From assembly GCA_964618105.1 (NCBI GenBank), contig CAZUAJ010000005.1:1-52333 (forward strand): a DNA stretch of 52,333 nucleotides. Direction: 5' to 3'. Positions 25,556 through 34,062 of the stretch are shown here, piece after piece. The DNA is from CAG-273 sp964618105. GTDB lineage: Bacteria; Bacillota; Clostridia; TANB77; CAG-508. The notes below the pieces were generated by a model, which was not told the DNA's origin, ran no database searches, and saw only the letters and a list, made by a program, of their open reading frames with translations. The translations under genes and the position numbers were made by a program. Each line of letters starts with the position of its first letter. The stretch's first letter is position 1.

Positions 25556-25987
25556 GTGTTAATTGGTGAATATGAACATTCTTTAGATGTAAAAGGCAGA
25601 CTAATATTGCCTTCAAAAATTAGAGAAGATATGGGTGAAAAGTTCATAATAACCAAAGGCCTAGATAAATGTTTATTTGGGTTCTCACAAACAGAATGGG
25701 CAAACTTTGAAGAAAAATTAAAAACACTTCCACTTACAAACAAAAATGCTAGAGACTTCGTAAGATTTTTCTTGTCTGGAGCAATAGAATGTGAAATAGA
25801 CAAACAAGGAAGATTTTTAATTAGTAGTAATTTACGAGAATATGCAAGCTTAGAAAAAGACACAGTAATTATTGGAGTAGGTACTAGAATTGAAATTTGG
25901 GACAAAGAAAAATGGAAAGCTTATAATAGTGACGAAAATATTTCAGCAGATGAAATTGCCGAAAACATGACAATGCTTGGTATATAA
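25556..25987 (+). CDS. mraZ: Transcriptional regulator MraZ
   Basis: DNA-binding regulator of the division and cell-wall cluster, usually an octameric or dodecameric ring. The 143 residues start MLIGEYEHSLDVKGR, and both DxxGR repeats are present (DVKGR and DKQGR). The start is GTG 25556 after GAGGTG; a GTG at 25547 is in frame but overlaps that site. Three GTGG repeats in its own leader imply autorepression. The 387-base gap to rsmH is unusual. Confidence 0.93.
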   Translation: MLIGEYEHSLDVKGRLILPSKIREDMGEKFIITKGLDKCLFGFSQTEWANFEEKLKTLPLTNKNARDFVRFFLSGAIECEIDKQGRFLISSNLREYASLEKDTVIIGVGTRIEIWDKEKWKAYNSDENISADEIAENMTMLGI

Positions 25988-25990
25988 CTT

Positions 25991-26290
25991 GCAAAAGTCT
26001 ATATAAATACCAAAGAAAAAATACAAAAATACAAAAGATAAATAATTTTACAAAAGATAAATTATACTAAAGACAAAATTTTACAAAAGAAAAATAACAA
26101 CATACAAAAGAAAAAACTTACAAAAGATAACCATACAAAAGAAAAAGGAATGTAATCTTACTAAAGATTTTAATTTCAAAAGAAAACATTAAAATACCAA
26201 AGTGAAAATATAAATTCACTAAAGATATAAAAATCAAACAAAAGAAAGTTAAAGTTATGCAAAATACAGAAGAAAAAATATTGAAATAAA
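25991..26290 (+). repeat. Degenerate CAAAAGA repeat tract between mraZ and rsmH
   Basis: About thirteen copies of a motif close to ACAAAAGA(A/T)AA recur at intervals of 15-28 bases (for example 26031, 26050, 26083, 26103, 26120, 26135, 26238). No open reading frame, promoter or terminator is apparent. The strand is purine-rich and should remain largely unpaired in the mRNA. Confidence 0.7.
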
Positions 26291-26331
26291 AGCACATAAT
26301 AGTTGGTATAAGTGTACCAACTTATTGTGCT
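26291..26331 (+). other. Long hairpin before rsmH
   Basis: AGCACATAATAGTTGGTA pairs with TACCAACTTATTGTGCT with small bulges around a 6-base loop. No T-run follows, so it looks like an mRNA structure or processing site, not a terminator. It ends the repeat tract. Confidence 0.6.
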
Positions 26332-26374
26332 ATTATAAAGAAAAATATGACATTGAAAGGATTTACCAAACTAA

Positions 26375-27316
26375 ATGGAATTTAAGCATGAACCTGTTTT
26401 ATTAAATGAATGTATAAATGCACTTGAAATAAAAGAAAATGGCATTTATGTAGATGGTACTTTAGGTGGAGCAGGTCATAGTGAAGAAATATTAAAAAAA
26501 CTATCTGAAAAAGGTAAATTAATTGGAATAGATAGAGATAAAGAAGCATTAAAAGCTGCTTCAAACAGATTAAAAAAATATATAAATGTAACTTATGTTC
26601 ATGGCAACCATGACAATATAATTCAAATTTTACATGAACTTAATATAGAAAAAGTAGATGGAATTTTGTTAGATTTAGGAGTTTCGTCCTATCAATTAGA
26701 TGAAAGAGCTAGAGGCTTTAGCTACATGGGAGATAGTTTTCTAGATATGAGAATGGACACATCAAGTGGAATAACAGCAAAAGATGTAGTAAACAGCTAT
26801 TCAGAAGAAAAATTGGCTAATATTATATGGGAATATGGAGAAGAAAGGTTTAGCAAACAAATAGCAAGAAATATTTGCAAAATACGTAAAAATAAGCCAA
26901 TTGAAACAACTAAGGAATTAGCTAATATAATAGAAAGCTCTATACCAAAGGCAATGCAAAAAGATGGACATCCAGCAAAAAGAACATTTCAAGCTATTAG
27001 AATTGAGGTAAACAACGAAATTGCACCATTATATGAAACTATTAAAAATAGTGTTTACTGCCTAAAACAAGGTGGAAGACTTGTAGTAATAACATTTCAT
27101 TCATTAGAAGATAGAGCAGTAAAAAAAGCTATGATAGATTTACAAGGAAAATGTACTTGCTCAAGTGAATTGCCATACTGTGTATGTAACTATGAAAGTT
27201 GGGGAAAAATTATAAATAAAAAGCCAATTATTGCAACAGAAGAAGAACAAAAAAGAAATTCTAGGTCAAAAAGTGCAAAAGTTAGAATTTTTGAAAGATT
27301 AGAAAAAAATACATAA
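26375..27316 (+). CDS. rsmH: 16S rRNA (cytosine1402-N4)-methyltransferase RsmH
   Basis: S-adenosylmethionine-dependent methyltransferase of 16S rRNA C1402. The 313 residues show HEPVLLNECI at the start, the SAM loop DGTLGGAGHSEEIL, LLDLGVSSYQLDE, GFSYMGDSFLDMRMD, TFHSLEDRAVK, and the Cys/His tail (CTCSSELPYCVCN). The length and order are standard. It is the second gene of the dcw cluster. Confidence 0.96.
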   Translation: MEFKHEPVLLNECINALEIKENGIYVDGTLGGAGHSEEILKKLSEKGKLIGIDRDKEALKAASNRLKKYINVTYVHGNHDNIIQILHELNIEKVDGILLDLGVSSYQLDERARGFSYMGDSFLDMRMDTSSGITAKDVVNSYSEEKLANIIWEYGEERFSKQIARNICKIRKNKPIETTKELANIIESSIPKAMQKDGHPAKRTFQAIRIEVNNEIAPLYETIKNSVYCLKQGGRLVVITFHSLEDRAVKKAMIDLQGKCTCSSELPYCVCNYESWGKIINKKPIIATEEEQKRNSRSKSAKVRIFERLEKNT

Positions 27317-27353
27317 GAAATTTTAAATATCAAAAGAAAAGAGGTGAGAACTT

Positions 27354-27842
27354 ATGGCATATAGTGGTATGGGATATCAATATGAAACTAGCCCAAGAAA
27401 ATTAAAACCAGAAAAATTACCAAACAAAAAACAAACTACAAAAAATAAAAATGCAAAATCAAAACAAAAAAATGTAAAATCAAAAACAAAAATTATTGCA
27501 TATATAGCTGTGGGTTTTGCTATACTATTTGCTATGAGTTATCGTAATTCTCTTATAACAGCAAGTTTTAATCAAAAAGAAGACTTAAAAAAACAATTAA
27601 GTACATTAAAAAAAGAAAATGCACAAACTGAAATTAATATTCAAACAAGTCTAAATTTAACGAATATAGAAAAATCAGCATCTAAAATGCTTGGAATGAA
27701 AAAGTTAGATGATTCACAAAAAGTGTATGTAAATTTACCAAAAAAAGATTATGTTGAAATAGCTAGCGAACAAGTTGTGGTTACAGAAAATCAAACATGG
27801 TTTGAAAAAATATTAAAAAGTATAACTGATTTAGTTAAATAA
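27354..27842 (+). CDS. ftsL: FtsL-like cell-division protein
   Basis: A 162-residue bitopic protein. The first 43 residues are basic and cytoplasmic, residues about 44-60 cross the membrane (IIAYIAVGFAILFAMSY), and a leucine-zipper-like coiled coil follows (LKKQLSTLKKENAQTEINI). Sequence conservation in FtsL is low, so the position between rsmH and the class B PBP is the main evidence. It would join FtsB/DivIC and the PBP/FtsW pair. GAGGTGAG precedes ATG 27354. Confidence 0.75.
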   Translation: MAYSGMGYQYETSPRKLKPEKLPNKKQTTKNKNAKSKQKNVKSKTKIIAYIAVGFAILFAMSYRNSLITASFNQKEDLKKQLSTLKKENAQTEINIQTSLNLTNIEKSASKMLGMKKLDDSQKVYVNLPKKDYVEIASEQVVVTENQTWFEKILKSITDLVK

Positions 27843-27859
27843 AAACTATTTATCTCCTA

Positions 27860-27890
27860 TAAAGGGTGTCTTTACTTAAGGCACCCTTTA
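27860..27890 (+). terminator. Hairpin after ftsL, weak terminator
   Basis: TAAAGGGTG pairs with CACCCTTTA, extended by two more pairs, with a 10-base loop and then GCTTTTGTGTTT. It may partly insulate the PBP gene. Confidence 0.5.
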
Positions 27891-27971
27891 GCTTTTGTGT
27901 TTCATGGTATTTTTTTATTTTAATTGAATAAAAATAAAAAGAAATATAATAGTAAAATAGGAGAAAAAACT

Positions 27972-29909
27972 ATGAAAAATAAAAAGAAAAATTTGAGATC
28001 AAATATAGATAAAAAGAAGTTAATAAAATGGAAAAAAAGAAAAAAAGAAGAAAATCTTAATATAAAAAAAGAGCAAAAACAAGCCCAAAAGGATATAAAA
28101 AGAAAATTTAGAAAAGAAATAAAAAATAAAAAAGTAAAACCTGAAGAAAAAATTAGTAACATGAGCAGAAGGAAAAGAATGAAAAATGAAATTATTGTTT
28201 TGTGGCTGATTTTAATTTCTCTTATATGTAGAATTGGTTGGATACAATTTGGAATGGGAGCAGAATTACAATCTAAGGCTTATATACAACAAACATCAGA
28301 TAGAACCATAAACCCTAGAAGGGGAACAATATACGATTCTACAGGTACAATTTTAGCAGTAAGTAGTACAGTTGAAACAGTTACAGTAAATCCAGTTAAT
28401 ATTGCAAAAGAAGATAAAGAAAAAGTTGCTCAAGCATTAAGTAGAATATTTGAATTAGATTATGAAAAAGTATATAAAAAAGTAAGTAAAAAAAGTTCTA
28501 TTGAAACTATTATAAAAAAGGTAGAAAAAGAAAAAGCTAATGAACTAAGAATATGGCTACAAGAAAATAATATTACAAAAGGTGTAAATATAGACGAAGA
28601 CACAAAAAGATATTATCCGTATAACAATTTAGCATCACAAATTATAGGTTTTTCTGGAAGTGACAATCAAGGGCTAGACGGACTTGAAGCGTTGTATGAT
28701 GATGAATTAAAAGGAACACAAGGTAAAATTGAAAAAATGACAGATGCAACAGGTGGAGAAATACAAAATGCAAGTGAAAATTATGTAGATGCAATTGATG
28801 GAAATGATTTGGTACTAACAATTGATGCTACAATACAAGGAATAGCAGAAAAATACTTAAAAGAAGCATGCATAGAAAATAAATGCACCGATGGTGGAAA
28901 TATTGTTGTGATGAATCCGAAAACAGGTGATATATTGGCAATAGCGGGTTACCCTAATTACAATTTAAATGAACCATTTGAACCAAGTACTGATGAATTA
29001 AAAGAGCAGTGGCCAAATATGTCACAAACAGATAAAAACAAGTCAATGCTTGCATTATGGAGAAATAAGGCAGTAACAGATACTTATGAGCCAGGTTCAG
29101 TATTTAAGTTAATTACAACTTCAGCTGCATTACAGGAAGGAATAACTACACCAGATAAACAAGGAGAATTTTGTTGTACAGGTGGAATAGAAATTGCAGG
29201 TGTTAGAATTAAATGTTGGAGATATTACAGACCACATGGTTCTGAATCACTAAGAGATGCACTAATGAATTCTTGCAATCCTGTATTTATAGGGCTAGGT
29301 CAAAAATTAGGAGTACATACATATTATAAGTACTTAGAGAAATTTGGACTATTAAAAGCAACTGGCATTGATTTGCCTGGCGAGGCTACAAGTATATTTT
29401 TAAAAGAAGAAAAAGTTGGACCAGTAGAATTGGCTACAATAGCATTTGGGCAAAGATTTGAAATTACACCAATACAACTTGCAACAGCAGTAAGTACAAT
29501 AGCAAATGGTGGAGTAAAAGTAAATCCACGTGTAGTTAAACAAATTATAAATAGTGAAACAGGTGAAGTTACAGACATTCCAGTAAAAACAGGTGAACAA
29601 GTAATATCAAAAGAACATGCCAACGAAGTATTAAATATGATGGAATCAGTAGTAGCATTAGGAACAGGAAAAAGAGCACAGGTAGTTGGTTACAGAGTTG
29701 GTGGAAAAACAGGAACATCAGAAGATGGAGTTAATACAAATAAATATGTTGCATCATTTTGCGGTGTAGCACCAATATCTGATCCAGAGGTGGTAGCATT
29801 AGTAACTTTGTATAATCCAACAGGAGAAGCAGGGCACCAAGGAGGTGCGTGGGTTGTTTTAACAACACACACAGGAAAAGATGAATACAGTTGCTTTGCA
29901 ACTGCATAA
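27972..29909 (+). CDS. spoVD: Class B penicillin-binding protein (SpoVD/PBP2B type), interrupted: 5' part
   Basis: Transpeptidase that cross-links peptidoglycan with FtsW/SpoVE. The 645-residue truncated product has a very basic 70-residue cytoplasmic tail, one membrane helix (about 71-92), the dimerisation domain, and all catalytic motifs: SVFK (Ser376), SCN (434-436), KTG (579-581). From codon 623, CAAGGAGGT of the normal gene is shared with the insertion and the reading continues 20 residues into foreign DNA (AWVVLTTHTGKDEYSCFATA) to a stop. The missing end, including a PASTA domain, lies at 34458-34754. AGGAG (27958-27963 area) supports ATG 27972. It is the only class B PBP in this cluster. 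Whether it serves division or only spores cannot be told. Confidence 0.9.
   Translation: MKNKKKNLRSNIDKKKLIKWKKRKKEENLNIKKEQKQAQKDIKRKFRKEIKNKKVKPEEKISNMSRRKRMKNEIIVLWLILISLICRIGWIQFGMGAELQSKAYIQQTSDRTINPRRGTIYDSTGTILAVSSTVETVTVNPVNIAKEDKEKVAQALSRIFELDYEKVYKKVSKKSSIETIIKKVEKEKANELRIWLQENNITKGVNIDEDTKRYYPYNNLASQIIGFSGSDNQGLDGLEALYDDELKGTQGKIEKMTDATGGEIQNASENYVDAIDGNDLVLTIDATIQGIAEKYLKEACIENKCTDGGNIVVMNPKTGDILAIAGYPNYNLNEPFEPSTDELKEQWPNMSQTDKNKSMLALWRNKAVTDTYEPGSVFKLITTSAALQEGITTPDKQGEFCCTGGIEIAGVRIKCWRYYRPHGSESLRDALMNSCNPVFIGLGQKLGVHTYYKYLEKFGLLKATGIDLPGEATSIFLKEEKVGPVELATIAFGQRFEITPIQLATAVSTIANGGVKVNPRVVKQIINSETGEVTDIPVKTGEQVISKEHANEVLNMMESVVALGTGKRAQVVGYRVGGKTGTSEDGVNTNKYVASFCGVAPISDPEVVALVTLYNPTGEAGHQGGAWVVLTTHTGKDEYSCFATA
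29838..29847 (+). other. attL core (CAAGGAGGTG)
   Basis: Left copy of the 10-base identity shared with 34458-34467. On the left is PBP sequence, and on the right the element arm starting CGTGGGTTGTTTTAACAACA. The core reads as Gln-Gly-Gly in the PBP frame. Confidence 0.85.
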
Positions 29910-29928
29910 GTTATGTATAACTCATCTT
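29878..29928 (+). other. Branched inverted-repeat structure at the element's left end
   Basis: AAGATGA (29878-29884) pairs with TCATCTT (29922-29928). Within it lie two perfect hairpins, CAGTTGC/GCAACTG (29888-29904) and AGTTAT/ATAACT (29909-29922, sharing one base with the outer stem). The stop codon of the truncated PBP (29907-29909) lies between them. It could be a transcript end structure or a protein-binding site. Confidence 0.55.
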
Positions 29929-29995
29929 CAACTCGAACAGCTAACTTAAATCGTTAATAAAATAAATTATAAAATAATCAAATGCTAATACGAAT

Positions 29996-30223
29996 ATGAA
30001 CACGAATATAAATAGAAATTATGGAACATATCGTGGTGGAGAAAAAAATAAATGGGTTGCTTTATTATTATGTATTTTCTTAGGATATTTGGGGGCACAT
30101 AAATTTTATGAAGGAAAGATTTTATTAGGAATTGTATATTTATGTACATTCGGGTTGTTCGGAATAGGCTGGGTAATCGATTGTATTTCTTTACTTTTTA
30201 AACCAAATCCATATTATGTATAA
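29996..30223 (+). CDS. TM2-domain membrane protein
   Basis: A 75-residue protein made of one TM2 domain: KNKWVALLLCIFLGYLGAHKFYEGK, then ILLGIVYLCTFGLFGIGWVID in sequence, two membrane helices joined by a short loop with the conserved GxHxFY pattern. TM2 proteins occur in many bacteria and phage-like elements; the function is unclear. No strong ribosome-binding site is visible before ATG 29996. It is the first gene of the inserted element and has its own terminator. Confidence 0.8.
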   Translation: MNTNINRNYGTYRGGEKNKWVALLLCIFLGYLGAHKFYEGKILLGIVYLCTFGLFGIGWVIDCISLLFKPNPYYV

Positions 30224-30248
30224 CAATAAATAATAGAAAAATACTTTG

Positions 30249-30291
30249 AATAGCTAGAAATTAGTTGGAACTAATTTCTAGCTATTTTTTT
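30249..30291 (+). terminator. Terminator after the TM2 gene
   Basis: AATAGCTAGAAATTAGT and its complement make a long perfect hairpin ending in seven T. Confidence 0.9.
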
Positions 30292-30300
30292 ATTTAATAG

Positions 30301-30480
30301 GAAAAATCGCAGATTTTGACTATATTACAAGGTTAAGTTACATTGGGCAGTGCATATTTGCGAAGCAAAATGCACATGATTTCGGACTTTTTGTATGTAT
30401 CAATACCATTTTACTAGTAGAGGGAGTAAATTTTAGCATAAAGTTTTTGAAAAGATAATAAAATTAAACATAAACCCTAT
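30301..30480. other. Gap in the element with one hairpin
   Basis: No gene is visible in this stretch. GTGCATATTTGC/GCAAAATGCAC (30352-30377) forms a hairpin with one mismatch, followed by TTTCGGACTTTTT. A 14-base piece (30379-30392) is the exact reverse complement of 24528-24541 in the leader of the VbhA gene. Confidence 0.45.
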
Positions 30481-30495
30481 AAAGGAGAATGGAGT

Positions 30496-30654
30496 TTGAA
30501 AAATCAAGATAAGATAATTAAATTTTTAAATGAAAACGAAAATCCATATATATTAAAAGTGCAAGATATGGTTATAGAAATTGAATATTTAGATGTAAAA
30601 AAAACTTTCAATGAATGCATGATAAACATTTTAAGACAAAGATTAAATAGGTAA
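30496..30654 (+). CDS. Small conserved-looking protein, 52 aa, upstream of recombinase
   Basis: Starts at TTG 30496, 8 bases after AAAGGAG (30481-30487). The product begins MKNQDKIIKFLNENENPYIL and ends with NECMINILRQRLNR. It is soluble, with one Cys. I do not know the family; short proteins of this look are often found just upstream of serine recombinases in clostridial elements, so it may be a regulator or directionality factor. That role is only inferred from position. Confidence 0.6.
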   Translation: MKNQDKIIKFLNENENPYILKVQDMVIEIEYLDVKKTFNECMINILRQRLNR

Positions 30655-30683
30655 TACAAAATTATTTCATAATTTTGCATACT

Positions 30684-30804
30684 GAAACTGTAACAGCTAA
30701 TGCATCATGAATTTGTAAAGCCTGTCGGCTAACAACTTCAAGAAAATAAATTTTAACAGTTTCAGCAAAAATGGGCTGACATTTTTTATTGAGCACGTTA
30801 CAAT
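30684..30804 (+). promoter_or_regulatory. Recombinase promoter and adjoining inverted repeat
   Basis: CTGACA (30776-30781), a 17-base spacer and TACAAT (30799-30804) precede the recombinase. Upstream, CTGAAACTGT pairs with ACAGTTTCAG (10 bp) around about 65 bases of mixed sequence including GCCTGTCGGCTAAC. It could be an operator or structured DNA. Confidence 0.5.
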
Positions 30805-30845
30805 AAAACAAATGAAAATCTTAGAGTGAGGAGGTAACAATATTA

Positions 30846-32540
30846 GTGGCAAGAAAATCTAAATATTCTTCTAATGAAAATATTGCAGGTAAAAAGTTAT
30901 GGTCTGTTGCATTATATATAAGACTTTCACAAGAAGACAGCGATAATGGAATAGACAAGCAAGAAAGTAATAGTGTAACAAGCCAAAAAACAATATTAAA
31001 TGAATATATTGAAGAATATGATGATTTAATAGTTTATGATACTTATATAGATGATGGATTTACAGGAACAGATTTTAATAGACCTTCATTTCAAAGATTA
31101 TTAGAAGATATGAGAAATGGAAAGATTAATTGTGTTATTGTAAAAGATTTATCAAGACTTGGAAGAAACTATATAGAAGTTGGAAATTATATAGAGCAAG
31201 TATTTCCAGTGTTTAATATAAGATTTATTGCCATTAATGATGGTGTAGATAGTTTTAAAAATCCAGCAAGCACAAATACAATTTTAGTACCATTTAAAAA
31301 TTTAATAAATGATGAATATGCAAGAGATACATCTATAAAAATAAAATCATCTTTAGAGAGTAAAAAGAAAAAGGGCGAATTTATTGGAGCATTTCCAGCT
31401 TATGGATATATAAAAGATCCGAAAAACAAAAATAAATTAATTATAGATGAAGTTGCTGCAGAAATAGTAAGAAAAATATATAATTGGTATGTAAATGAAG
31501 GATTAGGAAAAGTATCAATATGCCATAGATTAAATGATATGGGAATTATAAATCCTACAGGACATAAAAAAATTGAACTGGGACAGAATTATAATAATTA
31601 TGCTACCAAAGATGATAAATATACTTGGACCCCTTCTACAATACGAAATATATTAAATAATGAAGTATATTTAGGACACACAGTTCAAGGGAAAAGAAGA
31701 GTAAAAAGCTATAAATTGCATAAGGTAGAAGCGGTACCAAAAGAAGAATGGGTCAGAGTAGAAAATACTCATGAACCGATAATAGATAAAGAAACTTTTG
31801 AAAAAGCACAAAATCTAAATAAAAAAGATATGAAGGTATCTCAAAAAACAGGTGAACTATCTATATGGGCAGGAGTTCTAAAATGTAAAGATTGTGGTAG
31901 AGCAATGAACAAAAAAAGTAGTACAAACAAAAGTGGGAATACCTATGAATACTATATTTGTAGTACATATAGAAAAAAGTCAAATAACTTATGTACTAAA
32001 CATACTATAAAAGCTGAGAAACTAGAAAAAGCAGTAATACAAGCTATAAACTTACATATTGATTTATTAATTGATACAGAAGAAATAATAAAACAAATAA
32101 ATGAAAGTGGTTTGCAGAATATTAAAAATGAGAAAATTGATAATATGATAATAGCAAAACAAAATGATATATCTAAAATATCTAATTTTAAAAGAACTTT
32201 ATATGAAGACTGGAAAAATGAAGATATAACAAGAGAAGAATACCTAGAATATAAGCATAAGTACGAAAATGATATAGAAAGATTAAAATTAAATATCGAA
32301 AGATTACAAAATGAAAAGAAAAAGTATGAAAATCAAAAAATAAGTTCAAGTGAATGGATAGAAAAATTTAAGGAGCAAAAAGAAATAAAAAAATTATCAA
32401 GAGATATAATAATTGAATTAATAGAATGTATATATGTACATGAAAACAATAAAATAACAATAAAATTTAAGTTTGAAGATGAATTTAAGCAACTCTCAAA
32501 ATCTATTGATTTTGCAAGAGTTGGCTATATGCAAGGCTAA
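30846..32540 (+). CDS. Large serine recombinase (TnpX/TndX-like)
   Basis: A 564-residue site-specific recombinase, expected to insert and excise the element. The N-terminal resolvase domain (about 20-165) has ALYIRLSQED with the nucleophile Ser28, and VKDLSRLGRN. A recombinase domain (about 190-320), a zinc-ribbon CKDCGRAMN with a second Cys pair (about 345-395), and a long coiled coil (about 435-510) follow, the standard large serine integrase plan. The start is GTG 30846 behind AGGAGGT. TnpX and TndX excise clostridial transposons, and SpoIVCA/SprA-type relatives excise sporulation elements. It looks intact. Confidence 0.93.
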   Translation: MARKSKYSSNENIAGKKLWSVALYIRLSQEDSDNGIDKQESNSVTSQKTILNEYIEEYDDLIVYDTYIDDGFTGTDFNRPSFQRLLEDMRNGKINCVIVKDLSRLGRNYIEVGNYIEQVFPVFNIRFIAINDGVDSFKNPASTNTILVPFKNLINDEYARDTSIKIKSSLESKKKKGEFIGAFPAYGYIKDPKNKNKLIIDEVAAEIVRKIYNWYVNEGLGKVSICHRLNDMGIINPTGHKKIELGQNYNNYATKDDKYTWTPSTIRNILNNEVYLGHTVQGKRRVKSYKLHKVEAVPKEEWVRVENTHEPIIDKETFEKAQNLNKKDMKVSQKTGELSIWAGVLKCKDCGRAMNKKSSTNKSGNTYEYYICSTYRKKSNNLCTKHTIKAEKLEKAVIQAINLHIDLLIDTEEIIKQINESGLQNIKNEKIDNMIIAKQNDISKISNFKRTLYEDWKNEDITREEYLEYKHKYENDIERLKLNIERLQNEKKKYENQKISSSEWIEKFKEQKEIKKLSRDIIIELIECIYVHENNKITIKFKFEDEFKQLSKSIDFARVGYMQG

Positions 32541-32809
32541 AAGGTGCTTAGAATACATAGAAAACAATAAGAAAGTATAAAAATAAGAATAGTTAGAAAG
32601 TTAATTAAAATTATTGAAAAATTGTTTTAAATATGATATAAATACACAAGTTGTATAATTAATTAAAATAATCAATAAAATTTATTTTCAAATTTTTAAA
32701 ATTTAACTTAAAAATTATTTCTTAAATTGCTCTAATTTACAATAAAATTAATCCATACTAATATTGAAAAAAATCCTATATTATGATATTAAATATATGG
32801 GTGAAATTT

Positions 32810-33539
32810 ATGAAGAAAAATGCAAACAAATCAAAACAAATTTTAACAATTTTATTATATATTATAATAATTGCTGTTGGAGTATATTTTAACGTTGGTG
32901 AAGAAGAACCAGTAAACAATTTTGTAAAAAACAACGAAGTTTCTTATGATATATTAAATATTCCAGAATATAGTGGAGAAATATGTATTGAAATAAACAA
33001 TAATATGCCTGAATTTACTACAGAAGATATGAATATAAAAGAAGATTATTATTCTAATCTAGAAAATGGAAAAGTGCGGAATGGCAATGATAAAAACTAG
33101 TTGGGAGAAAGCAAACGAAGATGAAGAAAAAAACGATTATTCATCAATCAATCCTTCTGGATTTATACAAAGAAAATATGATTCAAATGTTGTTACAGGA
33201 CAATATTTATACCATAGATGTCATTTAATTGGATGGTATATTGGTGGTATAGATGTTGATGAAAGAAATTTGATGACTGGTACACGAGATTTTAACGTAG
33301 AAGGAATGAAAAAATTTGAAGATAAAGTATATAATTATTTAAAGGCAAATCAAACTAACCATGTATTATATAGAGCTACCCCATATTTTGAAGGTAATAA
33401 TGAATTAGCTAGTGGTGTAAATATAGAAGCATATTCTATAGAAGATGATGGAAAATTACACTTTAATGTATATGTGTATAATGTACAAGAAGGAATTATT
33501 ATTGATTATGCAACTGGAGAAAGTAAATTAGCAGAATAG
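32810..33539 (+). pseudogene. Membrane-anchored DNA/RNA non-specific endonuclease, frameshifted
   Basis: Similar to EndA/Sda-like nucleases. The 5' part (32810-33100) has an N-terminal membrane helix (about 12-30) and ends after KVRNGNDKN. The 3' part continues in the +1 frame from about 33066: KCGMAMIKTSWEK, then LYHRCHLIGWYIGG (catalytic His region) and RNLMTGTRDFNVEGM. The usual family wording around the break is LGRCGVA, so the frame change falls in the AAAA run at about 33071-33074. One extra A explains it. It could be a mutation, a sequencing error or, less likely, programmed +1 frameshifting. Confidence 0.8.
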
Positions 33540-33550
33540 GAGGAAAAATA

Positions 33551-33934
33551 TTGGACTTAAATCTATTTGATAGAAAGAATGATAACAGTAATAATAATTT
33601 TATAAAGGATTTTATTGAAGAATTAAAAAATGCACTAGAAAATACAATGAATAAACGACAAAACAAAAATGAAGAAAATAATATTATGGAAGAATATGAT
33701 AGATACGAAAGAAGAAAAGTTTTTTTAGATAATAAAAGTTGGAATGGAAATAGCTTCGCTTGGGTAATGGATGAAGGATCAGTTTGTATATCGGAACATG
33801 GTGAGGGTGGCCCATATGCAATATCTGATATAGATTTACCTAAAAATGCAAAAATTGGAGAAGTATATGAAAAAATTGATGGTAAGTATACTTATAATTA
33901 TGATATAACTGCTAAATTAAAAGAAATAAAGTAA
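33551..33934 (+). CDS. Unknown 127-aa protein after the nuclease
   Basis: I do not recognise this protein. It starts at TTG 33551 behind TAGGAGGA, 11 bases after the nuclease, so the two are coupled. The first 55 residues are charged and helical (Asn/Lys/Glu rich). The rest is a small beta-looking domain with WNGNSFAWVMDEGSVCISEHGEGG in pieces. Its position invites the guess that it is an inhibitor or partner of the nuclease, but nothing in the sequence shows that. Confidence 0.6.
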   Translation: MDLNLFDRKNDNSNNNFIKDFIEELKNALENTMNKRQNKNEENNIMEEYDRYERRKVFLDNKSWNGNSFAWVMDEGSVCISEHGEGGPYAISDIDLPKNAKIGEVYEKIDGKYTYNYDITAKLKEIK

Positions 33935-34021
33935 TTAATTACATGTATGAATTAAAGTGTGGTTTTAAAAATTTGAAATATATAAAATATTTTCAAATTG
34001 ATAGATTTTTAAAAGAAAAAA

Positions 34022-34030
34022 TGATATAAT
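34022..34030 (+). promoter_or_regulatory. Extended -10 promoter
   Basis: TGATATAAT is an extended -10 element 32 bases upstream of the antitoxin-like gene. No clear -35 is present. Confidence 0.5.
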
Positions 34031-34062
34031 AATAACATAAATTTATTATGGAGGTAATAGAT

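Noticed and set aside
25991..26290. CRISPR array
   Set aside because: The units are only about 11 bases, degenerate and irregularly spaced; there are no cas genes in the window.
32541..32809. Hidden gene in the gap after the recombinase
   Set aside because: All frames are interrupted and the stretch is extremely AT-rich; no clear terminator or promoter either.
33066..33539. A second independent nuclease gene
   Set aside because: Its start has no ribosome-binding site, and the sequence continues the upstream nuclease after a one-base frame change.
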